Part shown: piece after piece, positions 46,984-58,602 of the stretch
Position numbering within the stretch: the stretch's first letter is position 1
How the letters are laid out: each line of letters begins with the position of its first letter
From: Dryas octopetala
Taxonomy: Eukaryota > Streptophyta > Magnoliopsida > Rosales > Rosaceae
Assembly (NCBI GenBank): GCA_963921425.1
Contig: OY992839.1
Coordinates: 3,412,501 to 3,476,500 of the forward strand
Direction: 5' to 3'
Length of the DNA: 64,000 bases
The notes under the pieces: generated by a model
What the model saw: the letters and a program-made list of their open reading frames with translations, nothing else
What the model was told of the DNA's origin: nothing
Database searches by the model: none
Translations under genes and position numbers: made by a program

Positions 46984-47356
46984 CTTGTAAAAGAGCACAA
47001 ACACACACAAAATCACATTTAGATAAACTTCAGAGAAATTTCAAAAAGATACAAATATTCACTTATTTGGTCAAGTAAGAAAGTTTTGAAAGAAGGAAAA
47101 TCTACTAACTTTTTGTATCTTGACCAAATATTGTTGGGTCTATGCATTTTTTTCATTGTTGGGTTTCTCATTTGCAGATAAGTGAATATTTTTATCTTTT
47201 TGAAATTTCTGTAAATAATCATCACTACAAAGTCTATGCACAAATCATGTTTGGTCCATTAATCTAGTGCCCAACTTATTATTTGAATAATCATGTAAGC
47301 TTTAAAATTTCATTCTAATCTAGCATTCAATCCCACAAGAAATTAGAATACAAAGC

Positions 47357-47535
47357 TAGGCTTGAGGTCCAGACCTCACCCTTCAGAACCGGACCTCCAG
47401 TAAGATTGGATTTAGAAATTTAGGTTTAAGGTCCGGACCTCACCCTTGAGAACCGGACCTCCAGTAAGATTGGTGTTTGAGACCTAGGCTTGAGGTCCGG
47501 ACCTCTCCTTTGAGGACCGAACCTCCAGTGGCGAA
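47357..47535. repeat. 64-base tandem repeat with GGTCCGGACC palindromes
   Basis: Units start at about 47357, 47421 and 47485. Each has a dyad AGGTCCGGACCT and then an ACCGGACCTCCAGT block. The units differ at several positions. It lies inside the CACTA element. Confidence 0.85.
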
Positions 47536-49885
47536 CTCAGTTTTCTGTCAACATGAAGCTGAGCAACCAAGACTAAACAAAAGGAAACAACATTTTGAAC
47601 AACCAAAATACTGATTCAACTAAAACCAAATCAATAAACAAACCCAATATCAGTAAACAAAATCAATAAAGATCAAGCAAAATAAATAAGCATATATCAG
47701 TAAACTCATATCAATAAACCCATATAATTTACAAAATCAATAAACAAACCCCATATCAGTAAAACCCAATCAAAAATGTTTTGAAGGTACATTGCCAATA
47801 AAATACAATCAGATCAAAAAGATATGATACAATAAATCAATTCATATTTACAAAAAACTAGTTCCAAACATCAGAAAGTAATAGGATTATTTAAGCACCT
47901 TACCATCCACTCCAATTCTCAGTCCACATTTTAGGACTCTTTTGGGGTGAATTGATCACAGTAAAATTCATTAATGCAAGTGCTGATCTGTAAGTAGATA
48001 CAACTCAAGAAATAAATAACAAATATTAACAATAGAAACTACGGTGAGCTAGCATAAGAATAGAAGCTTCAGTTTTTTGAGTGTAGAAGGCATAAAACTC
48101 ATACCTCAAATAGCAACTATGATAGTTAATATATTCTTGCACCAATGGAGAAATAATGCCAGTTTAAAAAATCTTATATGGCTCTCTGAAGATATTTATC
48201 ACAGTCATCAAAAAAGAAACCAATACCTCTAAGATCAAAAGTAAAGTTCAAGAAATCAGTAAAATGAAATAAATTAAGAAAAAAATAAATTTAATTAGTG
48301 CACTAAAAAGAAGACAATGATAGACATTAGATTTTTTTTTTTTTTTTGAAGTGTAAGAGAATAATTGCAGACATTAGATGCAGCTCCAAAATAATGTCAG
48401 ACCCTCATTCTTAGAGTAAACAACAGACCACAAATCAAGATGGAGTTTAAGAAAGCACACTACACACTTACGGATACTTGGTCTCCAAAGGATTCCCAGT
48501 TCTGAATTTCTAAAAAAAAAAAAAAAAAAGGACAACTTTACTAATTTACTACTGACCACAACTTCATAATGAATCTTTGTTTTTCTTTTTGAAATTTTAT
48601 CAATTAGCATATACAAACCATTGCCCAAGGAAGCTTGTCATCTGAACAACCTCTTGGAACCCATTATATCTAATTCCTACGGAAGACAAATTAGCATGGA
48701 AGTAAAAAAGAAACAACATGTGGGAAAGTTCAATAATCATAGTAATGATAGACAATGGATACCATAAAATAAGAACCATATGACCAAAACTATCAATGAA
48801 ATAAGAAACATATGATAGCAGAAATTATCAATCAAGCCTTAGTTAACCTTATGCAAGTCTTCAAACTAGATAATATATTTATGCAATAGAAACTCTCAAG
48901 AAATTAAGAGCAAAACTTTTAAGTCTAATCTATAGCATTGTCTTATTCAAAAGGAATACAAAAGTTTTTTTTTCCCTATTTGATGCTTTTATAACATTAT
49001 GCAAATGCAAATATATGATACTTTCATCAAATATAGAGCTTTAAATCTATAGGCAACCCCTTTTTTTATTTGAAAAGATATATAATATTGGATATTACAT
49101 TCACCATTTACAAAACAGACATAAATGTATGTAATTGATGCCCCCTCTTTAACTAAAACAGAATGTTTGACCAAAAAAATCATCCAAAATTGTACAGAAA
49201 CAGAACAAAAAGTCTTTTACATGACAAATATCACTCTTGGTGATTGAAACAAATAACACTAGAATCCTTATTATTTAAATCAAACACCAACTAGGATTGT
49301 CAAATATGATATGAAAGTTGAAACAAATAAAATAGAAACTTTTATATTCAAATCAAGCAGCAACTAGAATTGTCAAATATAATTAGTGGCTGTAACAAAT
49401 AACACTAAAAACCTTATTATTCAAATCAAACACCAACTAGCATTTGCAAATATAATTGGTAATTTGGTATCGCCAAAGCATAATCCCCAAGATTCCTATC
49501 CATATCAAATACAAGGTCGAACATATAATTAGTACAAAACATAGGAAAATACCTCAGAGAGCAGAATGAGAGAGAGAAATAGAGAGATCTTTGGTTCATC
49601 AGCAAGAGCAATGCAGAAAAACATAAACTTGACTACAAAAATCCAAAAATTCAAGACAAAAATCTCAATACTTCAGACCGGCCCTAGAACACGCCCAATT
49701 CCCAGATCCCAAAGAAAATACATAAAACCTATCAACCCAGCTAAAAATAAAGCATTTACGCACTACCCTAAACCTTAATTTTCCATTAGCCCTAACTAGA
49801 AAATGTCTGCAACCAAAACTCCATCAATAATATTTCTATTTTTATATATAAAGGAATAAAAGAATAATAGACATATAAATCGAAC

Positions 49886-50195
49886 CTTGATCAAGATAGT
49901 GTCGCCACAGAAGAGCTGAAGCTTTTCCATGCCCTCTGGGTGGAGATCGACGACCGAGTTGTCATCGTTGATAGCTTCATCCTCAACAAGCCGATTCGCA
50001 GCCTTCTTGCACTCCAAAATCGTCGTGCCGAAGTCCCTTTTGGTCCCCTTACTGAAACAAAAACCACAATCATATTAAAACCCACAAAACCCCCAAAAAA
50101 ACAAAGTTCAAAACAAATTTAAGCAAAGCAGAAGCAAGTAAAATTGAAGAAGGATTTGCGGCTTATGGGTCAGAAGATTCGGCTTTGTTCGACAT
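49886..50195 (-). pseudogene. Captured 5' end of CDC48 (exons 1-2) in the CACTA element
   Basis: Exon 1 (50167..50195, ATG at 50195, MSNKAESSD) and exon 2 (49886..50051) give the conserved N-terminus of the AAA ATPase CDC48: [20 protein letters not shown], then [18 protein letters not shown] and [15 protein letters not shown], ending exactly at a GT donor. The intron between them is kept, so this was captured as genomic DNA. The donor of intron 1 has changed from GT to AT (CCC|ATAAGC), which brings in a TAA in the unspliced frame. CT/GA-rich leader sequence (about 50196-50350) looks like the original 5' UTR. The ATPase domains are absent. It cannot make a working CDC48, but could be transcribed. 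Confidence 0.88.
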
Positions 50196-50577
50196 CTTCA
50201 AGCCCAGAGCAGAAGACCAACGAAGACGAAGAGAGAGATTTAGATATTGTTTCGGTGTTGAAGAAACACAAAGAGATCTAAGTGCAAAGAGAGAGACAGA
50301 TAGCGTGAAATGAAATTTAGATAGAGGAGAGAGAGAAAGCGTGTTTTTTTAAGTGGGAGGAGAGAGAGCGTGTTTTTTTTTTCACCTGCCCAACACAACG
50401 ATTTTGCCTAATACTATTGTGTATAATAATTTAGAAAAAATCATCAAACCAAATACCATAGGATAATATACCTTCATATAACGGTTTTTAAAAAACCGTT
50501 GTGTGGTAAATTAAGATAACGGACAAAATAAGAACGTTGTTTATTGACCGATGTCTATTTACATTTTTGTAGTAGTG

Positions 50578-50695
50578 AGATACAATCATGTATTTCCTTT
50601 CCTTTCCTTCTGGCTCGACAAAATCACAAAGCTCAAATATGACACGAACATCAGCAGAGTCAAGATTGGTAATTCTTTATCTTTATATTTTTTAA
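50578..50695 (+). repeat. Large inverted repeat, arm A (second part)
   Basis: Continues arm A after the CACTA insertion (starting TACAATCATGTATTTCC after AGA) and pairs with about 51165-51280 in inverse. Confidence 0.85.
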
Positions 50696-50917
50696 AGAAG
50701 TAATTTTATATAATATATATATGTATTTGTTAAAGGGACTTATGGATGATTCTTTGGGATTTAGTGGCAAAAAGGTACCAAGGCTTGACCGTAAATCAGA
50801 AGGTGCCCCCCATCAAGCCTTGGTACATTTTCATCACTAAAGATCCCAAAAAATCATCCATAAGTCCCTCCAACAAATACATATATATATTATATTATAT
50901 ATATATAATTACTTCTC
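50696..50917. repeat. Long hairpin in the centre of the large inverted repeat
   Basis: Arm 50696-50788 and arm 50813-50917 are complementary over about 95 bases with few mismatches (for example GGGACTTATGGATGATT against AATCATCCATAAGTCCC, and GGTACCAAGGCTTGA against TCAAGCCTTGGTAC). The loop is about 25 bases. No coding frame is meaningful here. Confidence 0.85.
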
Positions 50918-51164
50918 TGAAAGACTAAAACATACCAGGCATGAAACTCTAGCATTCCACCGTCACTGTTCACCTCCACTTTTGGGATAGAGAAGATGTC
51001 AATCAAGTAAAATGGTTCGAAGATGGGGTTTTGTAAATCGTTAAGAAGAGTGCCAAGTTTCTCCTTGTCTATTGGGCCAGAGTAAATGAGTAATCACATG
51101 TCGAGCCTCGACAATAAACAAGGGTTAAAAGATTAATGAATAGCTAAAACTTAAAGAAATAAAA

Positions 51165-51608
51165 AAATAAAATATATAAAGATAAAGAATTACCAATCCT
51201 GACTCTGCTGATGCTCGTGTCATATTTGAGTTTTGTGATTTTGTCGAGCTAGAAGAAAAGGAAATACATGATTGTATTTTCATCTTTCAGCTGGAGGTCT
51301 CTGATTTTGCACCTCCGATTCAACTGCTTTTTCAACTCTTTCTCCACTCTGTCTTGTAGACGGCTGAGGTCATGTAGTGCTTCATGGATGGTGTGTTGGG
51401 CACTTCTAAGACAACTAACCAACTGTTCCTTGTTGACCGGCGTACATCCATAATAAACATATAGAATGAATGAAATATGGGTGCTACTATTAGGACACAA
51501 CTTTTTTATTTATAACCCCAACACACTTTTTACACTCACTTTCAATTTTAAAAGTTTAAAAACTTATTAGCACACTTAACATTTTTTCCAAAAATACCCT
51601 TACTAATA
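51165..51608 (-). repeat. Large inverted repeat, arm B (uninterrupted)
   Basis: An inverted copy of 45488..45812 plus 50578..50695. Its minus frame (51249-51500) contains VNKEQLVSCLRSAQHTIHEA and KKQLNRRCKIRDLQLKDEN, then reads through the point where arm A carries the CACTA element. It serves as an empty-site control. Differences between arms are scattered (roughly one in ten bases). Confidence 0.85.
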
Positions 51609-52712
51609 TCCAACAAACTTAACTTATTCCTATACCCAATACTCAACGCCAATACCTCACCACCCACCAACCAACACCACCACCCATTACCCTCTGCATG
51701 AAAAAATTTATTTTTGGATTACAATAATTTGAATTATAGTTGTTTAATGTTGAACTTAAACACAAAGGGGAGAGTTTTGAATTTTTTTTTTTTTTCAGAT
51801 TTTGTTCAACACTAGTTAACCGAGTAAGTATAAGGATGTTCGGCGGAAAACAACCGAATGAGTAGAAAGATGTTCGGCAGCGCACAACCGAACGAGTAGA
51901 AGGATGTTTGGTTGGCAACCATCAAATACCTTTTTTCTAAATTTTTTAGAGGTGTTCAATAGTCTAGGGCTGAACGGACAACACTATGTTCGGTGCTTTA
52001 TTGCCGAACGACTCATAACATTGATTTTAGTTTTTGAAAATAAACACTTAGTCTATTGAAACTCAAAAGAATGATGAAAATACTTCATCTAAAGACACTC
52101 AAACCACAATTTAACCATTCATTTGTCAATATTAAACTTGTTTGCATCAATATGGAGAGTGTTATAACGTGTTTAGAGTTTTGATATAAAGTTGAGTGAC
52201 GATATGAGTGGAGAATTGATGTTGGGTATTGAGAAATGTTAGTATAGGTTCAAGTTAATTTAATTAAATTTTTAAGTCCTTGATGAAGGTCAATTTAGTA
52301 ATTTACATTAGGATAGAATTAAAATTATATTTTTATTAAAGTGTGCAATTAAGATTATTAGATTGATTGATTTTTACACAGTTAAGTTTCTTTCAGAAAA
52401 TGCATGTTTGCATTTGTTCATTCGGATCTTTAAACCTGTTGAAGCTAATTAATTGATTTTCTAAGCAGTGAGAGTTCGAACAGTGTAGTTTGCTTGATTG
52501 TGTTTCTTTATTCAATTGTTGAGTTGGGTATCCAAGATTGCTTGGAAGAAATATGCAGAACCCATAATTCTATGTTCTCTCACGTCTCTAAGATTAACAG
52601 ATTAATAGATTAATAGTTTCAACCTTTAGAGTTAGCTTATTGTATTACATATTGGGGTTGGGTGGGTTTTCATTAGGCTTTCACTAATTTCTCATTTCTC
52701 TGTAGGTTGAAC
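51609..52712. other. Spacer with a short tandem repeat
   Basis: No gene is recognised. At about 51820-51930, a block around GAGTAGAAGGATGTTCGGC is repeated three times with period about 38. The end of the stretch has a good acceptor (TGTAG) just before the ATG at 52713, so an upstream leader exon is possible. Confidence 0.55.
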
Positions 52713-52999
52713 ATGAGCAAGAAAGGAAGGGGTAAGGGTAAGAAGAAAGTTAAGGAAGACATCACCAAGGACATGAATGCTGAAGAGAAAGTAGACAAGG
52801 ACATGAATGCTGAGGAGAAAGTAGATAAGGCCAAGGATATGAAGAACGTCGAGGAGAAGTTAAGGAAGACATCATCAAGGACATGAATGCTGAGGAGAAA
52901 GTAGACAAGGCGAAGGATATGAAGAATGTCGAGGAGAAAATTTAGGAAGACATCGCCAAAGACATGAATGTTGAGTAGAAAGTAGACAAGGCCAAGGAT
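52713..52999 (+). pseudogene. Lys/Glu repeat reading frame (minisatellite), broken
   Basis: From the ATG at 52713 the frame reads MSKKGRGKGKKKVKEDITKD and then repeats of a DMNAEEKVDK / AKDMKNVEEK unit. It stops after about 57 codons because one repeat copy has lost bases (52855-52885), shifting frame. Without that loss the repeats would continue to about 52945 and beyond. The DNA period is about 100 bases with a 36-base sub-repeat. A Copia LTR starts at 53001, right inside a repeat unit. I recognise no family; the unit is highly charged and would form helix. Confidence 0.5.
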
Positions 53000-53000
53000 A

Positions 53001-53297
53001 TGCAGTGGAGTAGCTAGGAATTTTACTCATTGGGAGTGAGTAATAAAAATGAAAGAGAAGAAGCAAGAATAGCCTGAGAGAAAAGAGAAATGCTTGAAGA
53101 AATCTCTAGCTTAGATTTATGAAATCGTACAGAGAATGACTAAAGCACATAGCTTTATACAGCAAAACAGAAAATTACAATACTAACCAACTAATAGACT
53201 TTCTAACAAAGCCTCAACTAAAGCCGGTCATAATCCTGATGGCTACTTTACAAACTAATTCATTTAAGTGATGAACGAATAGAATAAAGCCAGAACA
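53001..53297 (-). mobile_element. LTR remnant of a Copia-type retrotransposon
   Basis: On the minus strand it begins TGTTCTGGC at 53297 directly after a polypurine tract (TTGAGGGGGA) and ends in ...TGCA at 53001, giving a 297-base LTR with TG...CA ends. A TATA-like GTATAAAGC is near the middle. Only about 40 bases of internal sequence (to about 53340) remain on the polypurine side. The rest of the element is missing. Confidence 0.6.
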
Positions 53298-53339
53298 TCC
53301 CCCTCAACCTCAGCGAGGGCACCAAGCCTGAGGTTGACT

Positions 53340-54204
53340 CATAATATATTAACAATTTTTTTTTTATTTCTTCCAATATCTTATATAGATATATATATCA
53401 ATAATGAATCATTCATATCAACTCGATCAATTTTTCTTTACATTGATATATAGTGTTTTTTGAAAGTACATTGGTAGTTTTTATGCTAGCTTATTGAGAC
53501 AAATTTATATTTGGTTATCATAAGTTAGAAAAATAAGTTTATTATGACCAACTTATCATGTAAAAGTTATTAACGGTCATTCTTTTTTCTTTACAAAATC
53601 ACATTTAAATGTTCACATCCAAAGTTATTTGTTCATCTTTATTAACTATATATATATATATATATATATGTTTTGTAACGCACTTTTAATAGTTTTATTT
53701 TAAAAATGATATTTTTAGATTTTCAAAAAATTTTACCAAACTTCGTAAGAGCAACCTATAAAAAACACATATAATATTAATATTGATTATATGCTTAAAG
53801 ATAAGTAGAAAAAGTTATTAAGTCAATTAGCCAATTGACCGCCTTTAGCTTAACTCGTATGAATCTATTGTAATTATAAAATTTCACCGGGTGTAGCCCA
53901 ATTGAAGGACCAATAAATTACTCCCCTTGCACTAATATGTCACGTTCACAAAATCCATATACATGTTTTGAATGGATAGATAAAACTCTAGAGTTAACTA
54001 AAAATTGATAAATACTGTATTATTTGATAGAAATATAAAGTATGAAACTAGATTTAAATATATAAATTAAGAAAATACTGCCACTTCATTTCATGAATAT
54101 AATTTACTAATAATATAACGGTAATTATATTAAATATATAACGGTAAAGTATATGTTTTTGTTTGACCGAGTAACGACATGCATATAATTATATAAAGGT
54201 ACAG
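53340..54204. other. AT-rich spacer
   Basis: Very AT-rich, with an (AT)n tract at 53650-53670. No gene or clear element is seen. Confidence 0.6.
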
Positions 54205-54381
54205 TAATGCTATATTTACCACATTTTTATACCACAATTTTATACCATCTTACATGGCATTCATATATTGGACACTAAAAATTTAAAAAAAAATCTAAAA
54301 ACGAAATACATTTCCAGTAAAATAATGACACATCAGGTGGGATACAAATGTGGGAAAAAAAATGTGGGACAACTAGCATTA
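54205..54381. mobile_element. Small MITE, about 177 bases
   Basis: TAATGCTA...TTACCACATTTTTATACCAC at the left is matched by inverted GTGGGAAAAAAAATGTGGG...CTAGCATTA at the right. There is no coding frame. Confidence 0.65.
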
Positions 54382-55597
54382 TTGATTATATAAAGGTATG
54401 ATAAATATATAATTTGACAAAATCTAGTATCCTTCCAATTAACTCATAAATGTATGCACACGTGCTTCTATATATAATTATATATTGAAATTGCATGGTC
54501 CAAATGAATTAGATATTTCACATAAAGTATATAAAGATGGTCATTTTGATGTAAGAAACTTAATTAATAGAAATAGTAAGAGATCGTAGATTATGTGCGA
54601 ATATATATATATATATTATTTTAGTAGTGTTAGGGATATATCCCAACTTTTCTTTCTCATTCTGTGTTATTAATTTACTGAATATAATTTTTTTTTTAGT
54701 GTCTAATGTATAAATGTCATGCATATTGGAAAAAAAAAAATTGAGAAAATAAGTTGGGATCACTATCACTACTGAATAAATAATACAAAGGTTTATATTT
54801 CTCCATTTTATTAGGAGAGATTCAATGTTGAGATCAACCTCCCCAAATTTAAAAAGAAAAACTAAATGAACTAATACCAAATCAAAATAAAAAAAGATGT
54901 TAAAAATATATAAAAAAAACCAAATCAACTAATATAGGAAGTAAAATCCCTTGGCTTATTGGCTAAGATGAAGTATAAATTGCAGAGATTCCCAATTCAT
55001 CATAAATAAATATCTACTCTTGGGGAATGATGTAGATGATTAAAAGTGTATAAATTAATAAAAGGTATTTGAGAAAAAAGATGTAAGGTAAGATATATAT
55101 ATATATACTCTGTTTGTCCAAACAAAAGAAAAATTTTGGGGTCAGAAGTTATCAGAACACACTTACATTTATTCATCTCTAGCATGATTAGATCAGCTAT
55201 ATAACCACTTGTGAGTTGCGACCCCCACCAAAAAATTTGATCAAAAAATGGATTTTGAGCTAGAACCACACATACGAGACCACAAAATTTCTCTTAAAGG
55301 TTACATATGTGGTCTTACAAAGATTACATATGCTATCATTAATAGAGATACACATCATACGATATTTATTATTCATGATTTTGTATGAAAAAATTAGCAT
55401 ATTACAACTTTGCAGGCTTAACACTTTAACCAGAAATTCATGTCTCGGACACTTTACAGGTCATATAACAGCATTAATACACTATACTCACTACATTTTG
55501 TTTGTCATCCAAATATGTATGTACAAAAATCAGGAGTCAGTTACAAACAACGATAATGTACAGTATATCTCAGGGATGCATGGCCTGCAAAAAGTGC
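54382..55597. other. AT-rich spacer downstream of the PPR gene
   Basis: No recognised gene. The end nearest 55598 should hold the PPR 3' UTR. Open frames here are chance frames in AT-rich DNA. Confidence 0.55.
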
Positions 55598-58500
55598 TCA
55601 CCGAAAGTCAGGTTTTTTTCTCTGCAACCAAGTCGCCTGACTTCCTTCTGCTGATTCCAAAAGCTCACGGAGTTCCTTCACATGGCCGGTCATCTTGTTG
55701 ACTGAATAAGCTTTAATCATAGTTCTATATGTAACCTTATCAGGCCTACATCCTTTTTGCTCCATTATCTCAAGCACTCCCTTCATTTCTGAGAAGCATC
55801 CCATCCTCCCATAAGCATCAATCAGACAATTGAAAAACACAGCATCAAGCATCACGTCTGAATTCTCCACGAAACGTAGAACACCACCAATTTTTTCAGG
55901 TTTACCGGCTAGACCATAAGCCCTTATGAGTGAGCAAAGTGTGACACAGCTTGGCTTGATCCTCTCCGACCGCATTAGCCTAAACAGATACTCCATTTGG
56001 TTTAAATCTCCAGCCCTCCCAAATGCATCTATCACCACATTGTATGTGACAATCGTCCATGAGTAATGGTATTTCTGCATGTACTCCATCACAGCACTCA
56101 TTTTCTCATAATTCCCAGCTTTTCCATAGGAATCTAGGAGAATGTTGAAAGTCATGATGTTGGGTTGGATCCCAGCACTCTGAAACATCTCATAACACTT
56201 TTCCATTGTTTCTATTTGCCCACTGCTGCCAAAGGCTCTCAGTATGGAATTCATGGTCCAAACATCAGGCTCACAATCCTTTTCACTAAGCATTTCCACA
56301 AGCGTCGATTCCATCTCTGCAAATCTTTTAAGAAAGAGAAAGAAATTAAGAATGAATAATTCCTCCAAAATTAAACTACATATTTCACTCTCCATCTAAT
56401 TGACAAGAACACAAGAGAAACTTGTATATATATATATGTGTGTGAAGAATATTAGAGAAATTTATAGGAAAATAATTGAGAATCTATTCTTTTATTTTAT
56501 TGACTGGACAATAAATGATTATGATGTGGGAAATGATAAGGGTGAAAGCATTTATGTAGCAGCAGTAGTAAATAGTAATGAAGGTGAAGCTGGAAGTTGA
56601 TGACTCCCATTTGTCCAACAATTTTTTAACCCATTAAAAGGCATAAGATTTCCTAAAAATTTTAGGAAATCTTATGCCCTAAATTCTCTCTAGAGTCTAG
56701 CCCTCTTTTGGTTTTACTGGTGATCAAATGATGCGCAAATATAACATTTGATGCAAGCTTACATTATAATATTCACAGCAACTAGATGGAGCAATAAAAA
56801 TTACGAAAGGGAAGGATATGTGGGCAATACTTTTTAGATTTTCCATAGGCGTCAATGAGGGTGTTGTATGTGATGGTGTTGGGTCTTATCCCCTGACTTT
56901 CCATATCCAAAAGCAGAGCCTGCACTTTGTCGTATGCAAAAAAATGCAGGCATGATTTTATGAGGATTGAATAAGTATGGACGTCAGGCTTGCAATCAGG
57001 AGTAATCTTCATCTGCTCAAGAAGGGAAAATGCTTTGTCAAAGAGGCCGCTCCTACCATAGGCAGATAAAAGAGCAGTGTAAGATTCATGGTTGATCTCA
57101 CAGCCTTCGTCAATCATAGCCTGAAAAAGCTCACGGGCTTTTTCTGGTTGCTTACATTTTCCAAGCATGACAATTAGCTTAATGTATACAGCAGAGTTGG
57201 GCCGGTACCAGAGCTGCTCATGAAGTAGTTCAAAAACCTGAAAATTTAAAAGATAAGGCAACCATGAGAGGAGACCTTCATAATATTTACTAGAATCATG
57301 AGCAATCACATTGTCCAATAAAAAAAAGGAAATTAATAGTAATAGAAGTTGCATTAGAAAAAGTGAGGAACTACAATTTGGGAAGTTCTTAAACATACAG
57401 TTTCATTTTGTAATTCTTCTTCCTTGAAGTGGAATGAAATTCCAACTCTATTTCATTCTTCTTGGTACAAACTCTATTTCATTCTTCATTTTCCCTATCC
57501 TAATAATTTTCATACCCCATTCTTTCAAAGCCCAATCGTTCCATTCAATTAATCTCTTTATTTGGTTTCATCAAGTGTTTAAAGGTTTCACTCAAACTTT
57601 TTTCTCACCATGTATTTCCCATCTTGAAAGAATGATCCCCGGTAATTAAAATTTTAAGGTTTATTTATCTACCAATAGTATGGGTGTATCTTAAAATAAT
57701 GATCCCATATATTGAACCGTGGGATTTCTTTACAGATTAAAAAGGCTGAACCTTGGGATTTATTTGTCCATTTACTTATCTCTATGGATATATCTTCAAA
57801 ACTAAGGACAGCAATCAAAACAAGCTTCTGGGACTAAGATCAATCTGATTTCCAAGGGGTCCCATAAACCAAAACTCAAACCTTTTACATCCATTCCTAC
57901 ATTTTCTCAGCAACCAAGCCGAAATCGACCAAAATGAGATGTACCAAATTGAGACCACATTGAATAAAACTCAAGCTAACCAACAAATAAATTGCTTCAA
58001 GCCTAGCAGAGTAGACCTGTTCAGTGCCCCATTCCCAAATATAGTACAAAACCCAGACATCAAACCTCAATCCCTTTCCTTTTCCTACATCTCCAAGCAA
58101 CCCCAGATAGAAATTCAAAAAACCCAATTGGCCAAAACCGAATTGGAACAGAACTAAGCGAAAAAGGACTGACCTTGAGAGCGGACTCCCAACGCAAAGC
58201 AGTGATTCTCTCATGGAGGGCTTCGAGCACAGTCCTGGGAAGCAGCCTCTTGGAACCTTTCTTCTTCTCAATGAGGGCCTTGGTAGCTTCTCTCCGCAGT
58301 ATGACCGAGATTGCTTTCCTAGAAGCTATTTTTCTGTTCACCTCCTCTTTCCTCTCCCTCTCCTCCTTCTCTTTCAGCTTCTGAAGCTCTAGGATTTTGC
58401 TTCGACTTCTCTGTGTCACTGCCAGTGTTGTACTCGTTTTGTTTGCATTGCTATTAGTAGTAGAAGAAGAAGAAGATAATGATGATGATGAAGTGTGTTG

Positions 58501-58602
58501 GGGATACGGCGTCGTTTTCACCCGTACTGTCACTGGTTTTGTCGCCGGTCGTCGGTTAAACGCCGGTGGAAATGGTTGGCTGGGACTCGAAAGTGAGGCC
58601 AT
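55598..58602 (-). CDS. Pentatricopeptide repeat (PPR) protein, P-class, probably chloroplast
   Basis: Three exons, 58174..58602, 56831..57237 and 55598..56324, join in phase (0, then 2+1) to give 520 codons. The N-terminus is Ser/Thr/Pro-rich (1-60), compatible with an organelle transit peptide. A charged helix (EKEERERKEEVNRKI) and the block TVLEALHERITALRWESALK precede the repeats. About ten P-type PPR motifs follow, recognisable by VHTYSILIKSC, ITYNTLIDAYGKS, MTFNILLDSYGKAGNYEKM, VTYNVVIDAFGRAGDL and VTYRTMIKAYS. Such proteins bind organellar RNA and help its processing or stability (family knowledge). The whole resembles the Arabidopsis At5g48730/At3g06430 (EMB2750) group; I favour At5g48730-like but cannot prove it. 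Intron 2 contains a perfect palindrome at 56640-56678. Confidence 0.9.
56640..56678. repeat. Perfect 39-base palindrome
   Basis: GGCATAAGATTTCCTAAAA, one A, then the exact inverse TTTTAGGAAATCTTATGCC. It sits in intron 2 of the PPR gene. Confidence 0.95.

Larger units (their letters stand above)
45813..50577. mobile_element. CACTA (En/Spm-type) element carrying host gene fragments
   Basis: The ends are CACTACTACAAAAA at 45813 and its inverse TTTTTGTAGTAGTG ending at 50577, flanked by a 3-base duplication AGA (45810-45812, 50578-50580). The empty site survives in the other arm of the surrounding inverted repeat (near 51275-51282), which confirms the insertion borders. Subterminal ACAACGG/CCGTTGT motifs are dense at both ends, as usual for CACTA elements. 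I see no transposase (TNPA/TNPD) frame, so the copy is non-autonomous. Its interior holds two captured spliced gene fragments (listed) and a 64-base tandem repeat. Confidence 0.9.
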
